Source: Ziziphus jujuba (Eukaryota; Streptophyta; Magnoliopsida; Rosales; Rhamnaceae). Taken from it: a stretch of DNA of 64,000 bases. Within the stretch, counting starts at the first letter, position 1. Every line of letters starts with the position of its first letter. The stretch spans positions 24,964,501-25,028,500 of the forward strand of contig NC_083383.1 of the NCBI RefSeq assembly GCF_031755915.1. Direction: 5' to 3'. Both the position numbers and the translations under genes were made by a program. The notes beneath the pieces were generated by a model. The model was given only the letters and a program-made list of their open reading frames with translations, made no database searches and was not told the DNA's origin. Positions 27,156 to 37,411 of the stretch are shown here, in pieces.

Positions 27156-29528
27156 TGCCCAGATCGGGCTGGTGAAGTCGGCGGCGGCCGGTTACGTTTT
27201 TCCGGCGATTCTCGCCGTTTCCGACCAACCCAGCCCGACCCATACCTCTATTCCACCATTTTCGACCCCTCTGAGTCCATTTCCGGGATTAAATTGCCCA
27301 AAATCCCCACCGTTTGAGAGATCCCTCAAGTTTAAATCCGGCCGAAGCTTTCCGGCCAAATTCCGGCCACCTCCGGCGGAATTGGGGTCGATGGAGACCG
27401 GATTTGTAATCCTCGTCGCTCAAGCTTCGATTCAGTATATTATTCGACTATTTTGGATAACATTTGTGTTTGACCCCCCGGGTACCGGGTATTATTTACC
27501 CGATTAAAATATTAATTTATTTGACTGTGTGTGAATTGTGTTCTAGGAGCACCGATGAGTCGTGGAATTGATCCCATGGTGGATCATGGTTTAATTGCAT
27601 GCTCCAGGTGAGTGACCCACCTTTAATAAATATTTTGGGGTAATTAATTATATTTAATTGCTGTTAAATTGGTATTTAAACTATGCTCATGTGGTAAAAT
27701 TTAGTTATGGTTTTATTGTGATTTAATTTATTTATTATGCATGAGCAAAGTATACTTCGGTAATAGTCGTACGTGGTTTTAAGTATTATTTTGGGCATAA
27801 TTGGTTTAAATATTTTATGAAAATATTTGTTAAATTGGTGGTTTAATTTTATAATTATGCCCACGGTATTTTATCTGTTGAACCTCGTATTACGAGAAAA
27901 TTATGGTTTATTTGTTATCGATGTTTTCGTACCGGTTTGTTGAATAAAAATATGTGGGATGGTAAGTGTGAAAATTTAATATATTTCCCACGGTAATTTT
28001 GGAAAACGGTACGGTTGGTTTAATAATTATTTTAGACGCACTCATACAGTATTGGTGTTCTGGTGTATGTACACATGGTTTAGCGCGCAAGTATTATGTG
28101 GTTCAGCGCACAAGTATTATGTCTCCCGTGGTTGCCATTGGACCGTGGGCAGGCAAGTTTGATATTGGCCACAGCCGCCCCTCCCTTGGCCGGGATAACG
28201 GTTTCAGCAGCGGTACTATCGGGATGCCGAAGTGCCGTTTGCAAGTTTCTCTCTTTAATCTCCCCGCCAGTCGGTGCTCAGGACGCTGGGTATCGGAGGG
28301 CATCACTGGTATATGGTGTGGTACGTCAAGTACAAATTTTTCGGATAGAAATTTCAAACCCCAAGGAGTACAAAATTATTTATTATAATTTATTGCAGTT
28401 TATTTATATTTGGGGTATTTATTTATTTATTTGTTGTTTATTAAATTATTTGGTCCCTTGGTTTTCGGGAAGTACGAATATCGGGTTTTGTGAAAAAGTT
28501 TTAAATGGGGAACATTTCCAACGGAGTGAATAGTGAGGGTTTTGAGAGAAATTATTACTTCAAATATTTATTTATTTAATTGTTCGGAATTGATTAATTA
28601 AATCCCTTTTATTTGGTATATTGTAAATATTAAAGGTGTTCAATAGATAGGGTCACTCACTGAGATGATTAGCATCTCACACTCTTAAATTCCGTTCCCC
28701 TAGGTCCAGGTTGGAAACGTTGATTGTCCGGGGCGAGCCCGACGTCTCAGTTCGTTGCCGAAGTCCAAGAAGTATTTCTTCCCTTTTTCCTCTCTATCTT
28801 GTATTGCTTTTTATCTGTCATTGTATAAATTCCACACTTACCTGTATAACGCTCTATATACTGTATTGGACGTGTAGTTTTTATTTATGCACTGGGTTGC
28901 TGCTGTTATTATTTGAAGTGCTGAAATTTGTGGAATCATTTTGTAGTATTGTGGGAGGAATAAGGGGATGTTTATAGAAGTGTGTTTTCAGTGCAGGTAA
29001 TTTTTGGTTAGTCCTACCCTTAGGGGAGGTGCTGCCGGATTTTCCGTTGGAAGGTTCGGTGGCATTTCCCTGGGATCAGGGCTTGTCTAGGGTTCCGGGG
29101 AGGAATTCTGGATGGGTACTGACATTTCTGTCTCCGTTTTGTTCATGTTTCCATGTGTACGATGTATTTCATCATCCCATACAAACTTTCCACAATATTT
29201 ACCATCTTGCTTAACATTCATATGGTGAATAAATAATTGATCCACTAATTTCATAACACAATATCATATATAATTTTTATATTTACCTTATTATTATAGC
29301 ATTTCCAAAATTTTCTATTTGGATTTTTTTCGGAACGAGATATCTGAAGTTTCATATAACCACCACAAGCACACTTTTGTTGCCAAGCACTTTCATTTAT
29401 ACTGGATGTTGACATATCATCAAAGTCCAGGTTACCTGCCACTTTATCGGAAAAAGGAAGCCTCAAAGTCATTAAAGTTGCTAGCAAAGAGGAGCCTGTG
29501 TGATCAACAACCAATGCAGTACAAGTAA

Positions 29529-30134
29529 CCAGCTAATTTTATCAGTCAAGGGGATACCAATTTACATATCATCATTGGGCAAGATTGAAGATCCAGTAGC
29601 AAAAAAAAAAAAAAAATAAATAAATAAACAAGAATATAAGTTAAGCAATATAGCGTAAATATGCAACAGATATGACATGGTACTGCATGCCAATATACAT
29701 CATTCAACTGCAGAACTGATGGGCATTCATTCTCATATCATGCTGCATATTACTAACTAAAACACACTGGAAGTAAAAAGAGTTAAAAACTAGAGAAAAC
29801 TTCAAACAAAACTACGAGAAAGTTCAAAAACCGAAGAGATCAGATAATCATTATCATTGAAATACACCATATTACATTAACCATGCAATTAAAACTGGGC
29901 ATCAGAAGCTATCATCACATCTCCCGTCATTCCAGGTGAATCAAATTAACCATAAACAAAAACAGAAAATATGTATCAAAGGAATTAAAGAATTAATAAG
30001 AAAACTAAATAGAAATTATTTGCTCAAAAGTAACTGGGGTCAGATAAAAATGTCAATCCCCACCTTGCAACAATAGTTGAAAAGAAAAAAACATAACCTG
30101 CAGAAAAACCCTTTTAGACAAATTAAACAACAAT
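29529..30134. other. Region between the right arm and the GRF gene
   Basis: About 600 bp of AT-rich DNA inside the MULE with no open frame of note. It probably holds the 5' UTR and a leader intron of the GRF gene, by analogy with the intron before the transposase, but I cannot place splice sites firmly. Confidence 0.4.
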
Positions 30135-31554
30135 TATAATTAAACTGAAAACATAACCAGCAACACCAGGACCAAATCATTAAACTAGCTCCTCAAATGA
30201 AGGGGCTAGAACATAATACAAATACAGAAACACCTAAATTTCTATATACTATTATCCAACTTAACAGCAATCACTTCACATTATAAAATGACCTATATTC
30301 AAAATCAACAAGGAGCTTATACCCAATGCATAGACCATTCGCCCACAGATCTCTGTACTTGAATTGTTATACTCACACAGATGGAAAAACAACCATACAA
30401 TAAATGCATCAATTATATTCACTGCAATTATCAAACATTCTTTTGCATTCATGTATAATCTGACATTATTTTGCACCAAGCAAGCTGCAGAAGACTATTT
30501 TGGTCAACACAAGACTACAACAATAAGCAGCAATGCAGCTCAAAAAAAATTGTTGCAACAACAAAGCTGATGTGAAGAGAAGCAGAATGCACAATATTTG
30601 AATGCAGTTGAGATGCCCAACCTACAGGACAGAAAAACTTTTATGCAGTTCCATATCCCAATTACTTAGAACAGAAATACAATAATGCATCATACCTGGA
30701 CAAATTTATAAAACCAACTCTTGTATAGTCTTATTAAGCAATAATTACAATCAGAAAATAAAATATAGCAGAGGTTATACCGTAACAGAGATCAAATATG
30801 TCTCTTCCTTTTAACTCAGAGATGGTAAAAATGAAATTACTACGAAAAGAAAAAATTAACAAATAAGATTAAGTAATGGAATATATAACCACCTATCGGA
30901 GTCAAGACTAACTGGTTATTCACAAAAGTAAGAATGCATCAACTATCCAGTAACATAAACTTCCCCCTACCGCCCCAAATTAAAAAAAAAAGAAAAAAAG
31001 ACAAAGTGTCATAAATAAATTGCAGAAAATAAAAAATTATAAATAGAACTCGCACTTTCTATAAAGATCAAAAGAGCACAAAACCAATATCAATTGTTTG
31101 CGTATCTGCTAAGCATTCTTTCTTTTGGTATAATCGGTTTGATGATACCCAAAAATTACAAAATGAGAGAGGAAGAGAAGGAACGAACCTGAAAGCGGCT
31201 GTGTTACTGGAGGTGCGGGGTGGCTGTTGGAGGTGTTGGGCGGCAGAGAGGAGCACGCTAGTGGCAGAGAAGAACGAGAGTGAGCTTGAGCTGCTGCTGG
31301 TTTAGGGATTCTGGATCTGGAGCTGGAGGTGCGGGAGCTTCTCTTCTCTGTAGTTTCGTGTTCTGTTTTTTTTTTTGTTTTTTTTGTTTTTTTTTTTGAA
31401 AATAGGTGCCACGCTCTGTTTTATTTAACTCAGGCAAAGCAACAGCAAGTTTTTTTTTTTCAAAAATAAATGTACAGTGCAAATCAAATGGGAGTTGAGA
31501 GTAACGGCATCTCACTCCATACCGTATGAGAAATCTCACTTCATAGCAATTCTC
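30135..31554 (-). repeat. Right inverted arm of the large MULE
   Basis: Reverse-complement match of 20907-22072, with about 400 bp (near 30780-31170) that the left arm lacks. Its mirror of the left-arm open frame lies at 30276-30479 with about six changes. It probably held the promoter and leader of the GRF gene, reading leftward. Confidence 0.88.
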
Positions 31555-31569
31555 TATAAATATATTTAT

Positions 31570-31796
31570 ATACACAAAAATATTTTGCTACACGATGTCG
31601 GGTACAGTATGTTACCTACCAAGTGAATGATTACATGTAATCCACATATGAATCATTAGGCTGTTGGGTTAAAACGTTGTAACTCAAGCTTATGTTATTA
31701 TTATGAAAAGTGGAAAGTTTGATAAAGGATAGTAGGTGTAGGTTTTATCTGCAACATATCATACCCAATATTGTCTAGTAAAATATTTTTGTGTAT
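31570..31796. mobile_element. MITE-like element, 227 bp
   Basis: Imperfect terminal inverted repeats of about 45 bp: ATACACAAAAATATTTTGCT on the left pairs with AGTAAAATATTTTTGTGTAT on the right, continuing to a GGGTA/TACCC match. The flanks are AT-rich, so the target duplication is unclear and I do not assign a superfamily. It sits between the two MULEs. Confidence 0.75.
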
Positions 31797-31823
31797 TTTA
31801 TATATATATATATATATATATAT

Positions 31824-33618
31824 GGGGACAGAGATCGGCTATAATAAAGACCGGTCTTATGCAATATATCAGGACCAAAAACATGTTGAAATTGGGAGCT
31901 TTGGATTTACTCATTTGTCATGAATGGCCAGATTAAAGCTTCCTCATGGGTGGATTTTTGCCCAAAGCTTCCCTTCCCGCTCGCTCCTTTCTTGCATTCT
32001 CGCTCACACCAGCTTTTGCCAAAATTCCAAAATGCAGCAGCTCGCACCAGCTCGTAATCTGTAACTGCCAACACATTGCCCGACATTGTTACAGTAATCT
32101 ACAAACACTCAGTGAGATAATTTTCCGGTTATATACCTTTTCACATAAGACCTAACTCGCTATATGAATGCAAAAACACAGGAAGTTACAATAACGGATG
32201 GAAGATGCTATTCATGATGCCAAAAAAGTCGCATTACATTCACAACTTCAACTAACATAAGTTGCTTGCAGCTTAAAGGATTTTATAACTAACAGTCTAA
32301 ATACCCAACTGGAAGTTTAAAGAATCTAAAATTCTTCATGTTTTTCCAACTTTTTTTTTATTTTTATTTTGATTTTTTCAACTCTTGATTACCACAAATT
32401 TAACTTCATAAACCATGGTTCAGTCACATTTCACAAGTCCATTTTTTTGTTTTTTTTTTTCCCCCAACCGTACCCTATAATTTATGGCCATGTTTTTTGT
32501 TTGACAGAGGATTAATTTAATTTATACACAATTATTGGATCAAAGGAATTCTAGATTAATATTAGCTTATGATTCTTCTATTGATCTTTCAACAGGTAAA
32601 GAGTTCATCTATTCGATTAATATTCCATTGCGCTCAAAAACATCATATCTCGCAATAATTCTGTTGCGCTAAAAAACATCACTTCTCACAACAAAAGTTA
32701 AAGGGATGCACTCTTCCTACTTGAACCCAAGTAGCCGATTAGAGGCTAAAAAAGTTTACTTAAAAAAAAATGATGAGAAAAAAAAAACCCAATAATCTCA
32801 AAGAAAAAAAGAATTTGATGAATACCCAGAACCCAGAATTCAAAACCCCACGAAGCATCAATTTTGATTCCTATTCATGGCATCAAAAATAAAAAAATAA
32901 AAAGCCCACCTAAAGACACGAGCACGGAAACCATACAGAAAGAGGATAACAGAGGGAAGATAAATACCTTGAAAGCTCAGCAGAGAGAGAAAGGGCTTAT
33001 TTGGGTCTTTAGGGTGCGATCTTGATCAGGTTGACAATGACGGTTCAGCATAATTTAAGAGGCTGAAGAAGAAGGTCGGTAAGACGGCTCAAACTTTGTG
33101 CACGTAAAACCAAAGTCGCTTTAAAATTCGTTTTGTTTGGAAAAAGTTTTTATTTTGAATTTGATATTTTTGTATCGATGTGAACGCGACACGTGTTACT
33201 AAAACAATTTTAACCGCTCACACTCTTCACTTATTTGCAGGGCTGGCCTGCCGGTGGAATCAGCAGAGAATGGTTGGAACGGTGGGGAGAAGTTCCAGAT
33301 TTAACCTAATCCCTAAATGGTGGAAGCAGCGGAGACTCTGGGGGGCAGGGCCGGCTGGTGGAAGCAGTAAAGAATGGTGGTGGCTCAACGTCGCTGGGCA
33401 CGGTGAGTGGAAATGTGGAAGCACAAGAGAAAAGGAGAAGATAAGAGAAACCAGCAAATGGGAAGGGAAGCTATGGGCAAAAATCCACACATTAGGAAGC
33501 TTTAATCTGGCCCATTCGTGACAAATGAGTAAATCCAAGGGCTCCTAATTTCAGCATGTTTTTGGTTCTGATATATTGCATATGGCCAGTCCTTATTGTA
33601 GCCGGTCTCTATATGGAC
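31824..33618. mobile_element. Non-autonomous MULE, possible Pack-MULE
   Basis: About 1.8 kb with inverted arms of about 170 bp (31824-31995 and 33450-33618), sharing for example ATGCAATATATCAG, CCAAAAACATG and TGGATTTTTGCCCA. The outer ends (GGGGACAGAGATCGGC and GTCCATATAGAGACCGGC) have decayed. Flanks TATATATAT and TATATGTAT could be a 9-bp duplication, but both lie in AT repeats. No transposase is present. On the minus strand 33125-32960 reads like a 5' UTR exon ending TTTCAAG with a GTATTTATC donor, so part of the interior may be a captured host gene leader. Confidence 0.7.
32960..33125 (-). other. Possible captured 5' UTR and first-intron donor
   Basis: Leftward, a less AT-biased stretch with CTTCTTCTTCAGCC and CCCTTTCTCTCTCTGCTGAG ends in CAAG followed by GTATTTATC, a good splice donor. 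This is the look of a plant gene leader and not of transposon DNA. There is no coding sequence to name the source gene. Confidence 0.4.
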
Positions 33619-33852
33619 ATATATGTATATATTACTAAAATTATATATCCATACAAACGAAATATATATTTCAAAGTGGGAAACATGCTATTACCAAAAA
33701 AAAAAAAAAAAAAAAAGTGGGAAACATGCATATATATATATATATATACACATATATTTGTCTAGAAACTTATATTTATATACATATGAATAGGTAAACA
33801 TAAATAACAATGAATGAAAATGAATGTATTTGAAGTATAGAAAAGCAAATTA

Positions 33853-34295
33853 AGAGGGTGTATTCAATTTATAATTTGAATGATTTTAAAATTGTTTAAA
33901 AGTTTAGAAGTATTTGATTTAGATTTTAAAAAAGTTTACACAAATCCAATAGTATTCAATTCATATTTTAATAGATTTTATAAAAGTCTATTAAAATCCA
34001 TATGTATTCAGTTAATATTTTGAAAAATTATTGTAAAATTTAGAGGTATTCAAAAAGTCATTAATTTTAAAAGATTTTAAAAAATAATAGATTTTAATGG
34101 ATTTGAAAGGATTTTAAAAATAACATTGTGAAGAAAATTGTCAATATAAAATCTAGTCTTTAATTTCAAATATTTTGTTGGATTTTTATAAATTTTTTTA
34201 TAGAATCTATGGAATTTCATAATAACCTATCAAATTTTTTAAAATCTACAATTTATTTAAAATTCATTAAATTCTAAATTTAATACACCTTTAAT
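33853..34295. mobile_element. MITE-like element, about 440 bp
   Basis: Ends GAGGGTGTATTCAATTTATA and, in reverse complement, AAAGGTGTATTAAATTTAGA, with TAA beside each end. A three-base TAA duplication would fit the PIF/Harbinger group. The body is very AT-rich with many ATTTTAAAA motifs. The assignment is tentative. Confidence 0.6.
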
Positions 34296-34837
34296 AGTAA
34301 AAAAGGACTTAGATAATGGGTCAAGTGTTTGGGCATGAGAGTTAGGCCGAGCAAATAAAAGAGTTTTGGTTTAATTTATTAGGATTGAATGAAAATGGGC
34401 TTACTCCACATATTTGGGCTAGAGATTGAGTGTGTGGGTTAAGCCCACTACTTGAGTTTGAATCCGAAGAGTATAAAAGATTAGGATATATTCCAATTTT
34501 TTTTCCTACAACTTAGGTAATTCTACAATAATTCTTGGTTTAATTTAGTTCATTTTATCATTATAGGATCAAAATCCTCCTAGTGAATTATCCTTTTGAT
34601 AAATTTAATAAACCAAATTAAAATCTATATCTTAACTTTGTAACAGCAAAACCATTCCCCAATCGTGTGTCCATCATTATTTTGAGACTACCTTTTACTT
34701 TATAATACGTAAAATAGTATAATTTTGAAAAAAGTTTGAGTTCCAAGCCTAATGGACTCTCCACATCAAAATTGAGTATCAACATTAATCCCTTTTAAGT
34801 TTATGAGTGGGAAATCAAAAATCTTTTGAGACCTATA

Positions 34838-37411
34838 TGTTATCCACCCAAGATTTCTTATTAGAACCCTAGTCTTCCTATGGAAAAATTCGACAACATC
34901 TTTCCTACAGGCTAAACTTGTCCCAAAATTTTCTGCATGGAAAACACACTCTGATAAAATACCTCCTTATTCTTCCACCTTACTACAATTTTTTCCACAA
35001 AGAATAGCACTTCAGTTATAAGATAACAACAACAACAGGCACAAAATAAATAAATACGGTAATCCAACACAATAGTAACCAGAGCATGCTGATTTACATC
35101 CAATACAGAATCAATACAAATACAAGAAATTATGAAAGAAGTATTACAATAAAAGAAGGGAAAAGAAACGATCTCCTTGGAATATGGCAATAGAAAGAAA
35201 GCATCGAACTCACCCTCGGACGGTCAACACTTACTAACACTTGAGCTTAGAAAAACAGATTGAAAAACATAAAAATAATAAAATGCTAATCATTCCAATA
35301 AGTAGTACTCAACTATGGAGACAAAATATAATATTATAAAATAAGTTCAATTAATAAGAAATAAATAAATAAATAAATAAGGAAATAGGTAAATATATTT
35401 TAAGAAATTTCTCTCAAAACCCTCACTAATTCAAAAGGTTTCATTTTTTAAAACTATTTTCACAAAATTCATAATTTCTATATTCCTTAAAAATCAGAAA
35501 AATAATTAAAAACATAAATAATTTAAAATTAAAATATCATTGAAAATAATTTGATAAACAATTATCAAGTTTAGGACAAAATAAAATAAAGTAGAATAAA
35601 ATAAAAATCATAAATAAAATTTATATAAGGGAAATTTAATATAAAAAATAAAATTAACATGAATATATAAAATTATGGTTAAATGATTTATTAAATAATA
35701 AAAATTACATAATGGGGTAAAATTAAATCCAACAATTTTAATAATTTATAAAATAGTATTTTAAATAATTTAAAGCATAAATTTGAAATAAATAATTAAA
35801 ATGTAATAAAATACATTTAAAAACATTTTTGTTTAAAAGAATTGAGGAAAACAACATGATGTATCACACTATATACCAAATGGTGCCAAAGATTACTCGA
35901 CGTCCCAAGTACTAATTGATGGAAGGTTTAAGGGAAAAACCTGCAAACGATCACATTGACATCTTAAAGCGCCGATGCTAATAAGTTACTATCCTGTGAT
36001 CAATGGGGGATGATTGATACTTACTGTGAAAAATATTTGCCATCCTTCTTGCTCATAGTTCTTACAGGATGGCTAACAAATACCTGCTTGCTAATCACAA
36101 TCTAAAACCATAAAATTTGCAATATCATAAATACCAAAATTTTCATAAAATGTCATTGGGTTTAGTACATTTTTTCTAAACCCATAAAATTCCATATTAT
36201 CTTTTAACTAACCATTGTAAAATCAAACAATTTTATCAATTCCATTTTTACCACAATAAATTCAATTTCACAAATATTTAAATATATTTTTATGCATAAC
36301 AAATTAGACAATAAAATCTAATAATAAGATTAACACAATTTATTTTCTTCAAATCCATAAAATAAATTTATGCAACAATTATATAAAAATCACATAAATG
36401 GCATAAAAGAATATACTAACAATTTTTGTTTAATTTAAACCATGTCATACAATTTTCAGAAATTTAAACAGCATAAATATATAATTATTATAACCCAAAA
36501 ATAAATTTAGGAAATGGGACCACTCACATGAAATATATGGATCACTTGGGATCCTCCACAAGATTAGTCTTACAATTCACATGGGTACCTAAAATATTAT
36601 CAAAATACAACACTGATTAAAAATAATATTTTAATTGTATATAATATGTATGGTTTACTCGGGGAGCTAAAACAAAGTTTGTCCAAAATAGACAAATTAT
36701 ATACTAAAATGAAGCTCACGATATGAGGATTATACATCGGGTCTTATCTCTCAGAATTCGAATAGGTGGTGGTTGGGATATGACTGGGAACCTCGAATAC
36801 TAATTGTCCTTGGATCTCCCAATCTAGCAGAATTTCAATGAAAGGACTTCGAATTTGGGTTTAGAGATGTTAAAATAGGTGAGAGAGGATGGTAGACATA
36901 TCAAAAACCCATCGTCGCTAGAAAACATCTTAGTCGTTAGGAAACATTGTCGTCGCTAGCTTGACATGTGGCACAATGTTAGTGAAAGCTGTGCACATAT
37001 TTTTCACACACACAAAGGTTGGTAACCGGTAAAAATAGTCTTGACAAAATTTATCAAATTGTGAAGGTCCATAACTTTTCAACCAAATATTCAAATTTAG
37101 TGTGCCTCTAGTTTATGAATTCATATTAATGAGCACTTTACAACAATGCATAGGTCAAAACAAAACTTTAGAAAAATAAGAAGTTAAACATGGCACCGCT
37201 CGAACAGTTTGGATGACAACTTGTTTCGCTCATAACTTTTGAACCATAGCTCTGTTTTTAATTTTCTATTAGTCCACAAACTTGGGTCAACGCGTACTTT
37301 GCCACAGTGCCTTAGTTAGTGCCCAATTCTACCTATAGCAAAATGTTAACTGTGGACCCTACTCGGTCAATGTGCAAAAAATTTCGATATACTTTGAGAC
37401 GGGCTGTTACA
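34838..37411 (-). mobile_element. Long solo LTR, copy 2 (inverted relative to copy 1)
   Basis: 2574 bp from TGTTATCC to GGGCTGTTACA on the + strand, so in copy-1 orientation it starts TGTAACAGCCCGTCTC. The first 400 bases match copy 1 in the same order (for example AAAGTTATGAGC, AAACAAGTTG and TGTGAAGTGCTC or its variants), and the last 350 match as well. TATA flanks both ends (34834-34837 and 37412-37415). It is older and more diverged than copy 1 and lacks the hAT MITE. No internal coding region is present. Confidence 0.8.

Larger units (their letters stand above)
25705..29124 (+). mobile_element. Long solo LTR, copy 1, inserted in the GRF gene
   Basis: Starts TGTAACACCCTGTCCCGAAC and ends GGGTACTGACA. 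It is flanked by TTTC on both sides (25701-25704 and 29125-29128); the wider shared string ACATTTCTGT makes the exact border uncertain by a few bases. No Gag or Pol sequence lies between, so I read it as a solo LTR. Without the nested MITE it is about 2.84 kb. A diverged inverted copy lies at 34838-37411 and is homologous at both ends. Strand is arbitrary and marks relative orientation only. The alternative is a very large LTR-derived non-autonomous element. Open frames inside it are not genes. Confidence 0.82.
25516..29415 (-). pseudogene. GRF zinc-finger/coiled-coil/membrane protein gene of the MULE, split by a solo LTR
   Basis: Exon 1 is 29415-29287 and ends in a GTAAAT donor. Exon 2 starts at 29209 after TTAAG, runs to 29125, is interrupted by the LTR and resumes at 25700 down to the stop at 25516-25518. 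Without the LTR and one target copy the parts join in frame to 132 aa. Residues 14-55 form a GRF zinc finger: CACGGYMKLQ..., FWKCYNN and, across the intron, CGKFVWDDE. A polar helical region follows (EMVSLNNNVRELN), then a C-terminal membrane segment (FLTIIVIATISICSFY). Small plant proteins of this GRF plus tail-anchor type are widespread and of unknown function. The gene faces the transposase and starts near the right arm, so I read it as the element's accessory gene. Apart from the LTR insertion I see no damage. An upstream ATG at 29514 is an alternative start. Confidence 0.82.
20907..31554 (+). mobile_element. Large Mutator-like element with two convergent genes and nested insertions
   Basis: Long inverted arms (20907 to about 22072 and about 30135-31554) start GAGAATTGCTATGAAGTGAG and are well over 90% alike at their outer ends. 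The 8 bases TATAAATA flank both ends (20899-20906 and 31555-31562). That duplication is one short of the 9 bp usual for MULEs, and it lies in AT-rich DNA. Inside are a rightward FAR1-type transposase (22421-24925) and a leftward GRF zinc-finger gene (29415-25516), whose 3' ends face each other. Each arm would act as promoter for one gene, as in maize MuDR. A solo LTR of 3420 bp (25705-29124) is nested in it; without it the element is about 7.2 kb. Confidence 0.88.

Noticed and set aside
26273..27507. Several open frames of 70-117 codons inside solo LTR copy 1 and its MITE
   Set aside because: They consist of pyrimidine tracts and GC-rich MITE arms translated in various frames, with no conserved motif and no splice logic.
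27999..28533. Open frames of 129 and 145 codons in solo LTR copy 1
   Set aside because: They overlap in different frames within LTR sequence. Copy 2 of the same LTR does not keep them.
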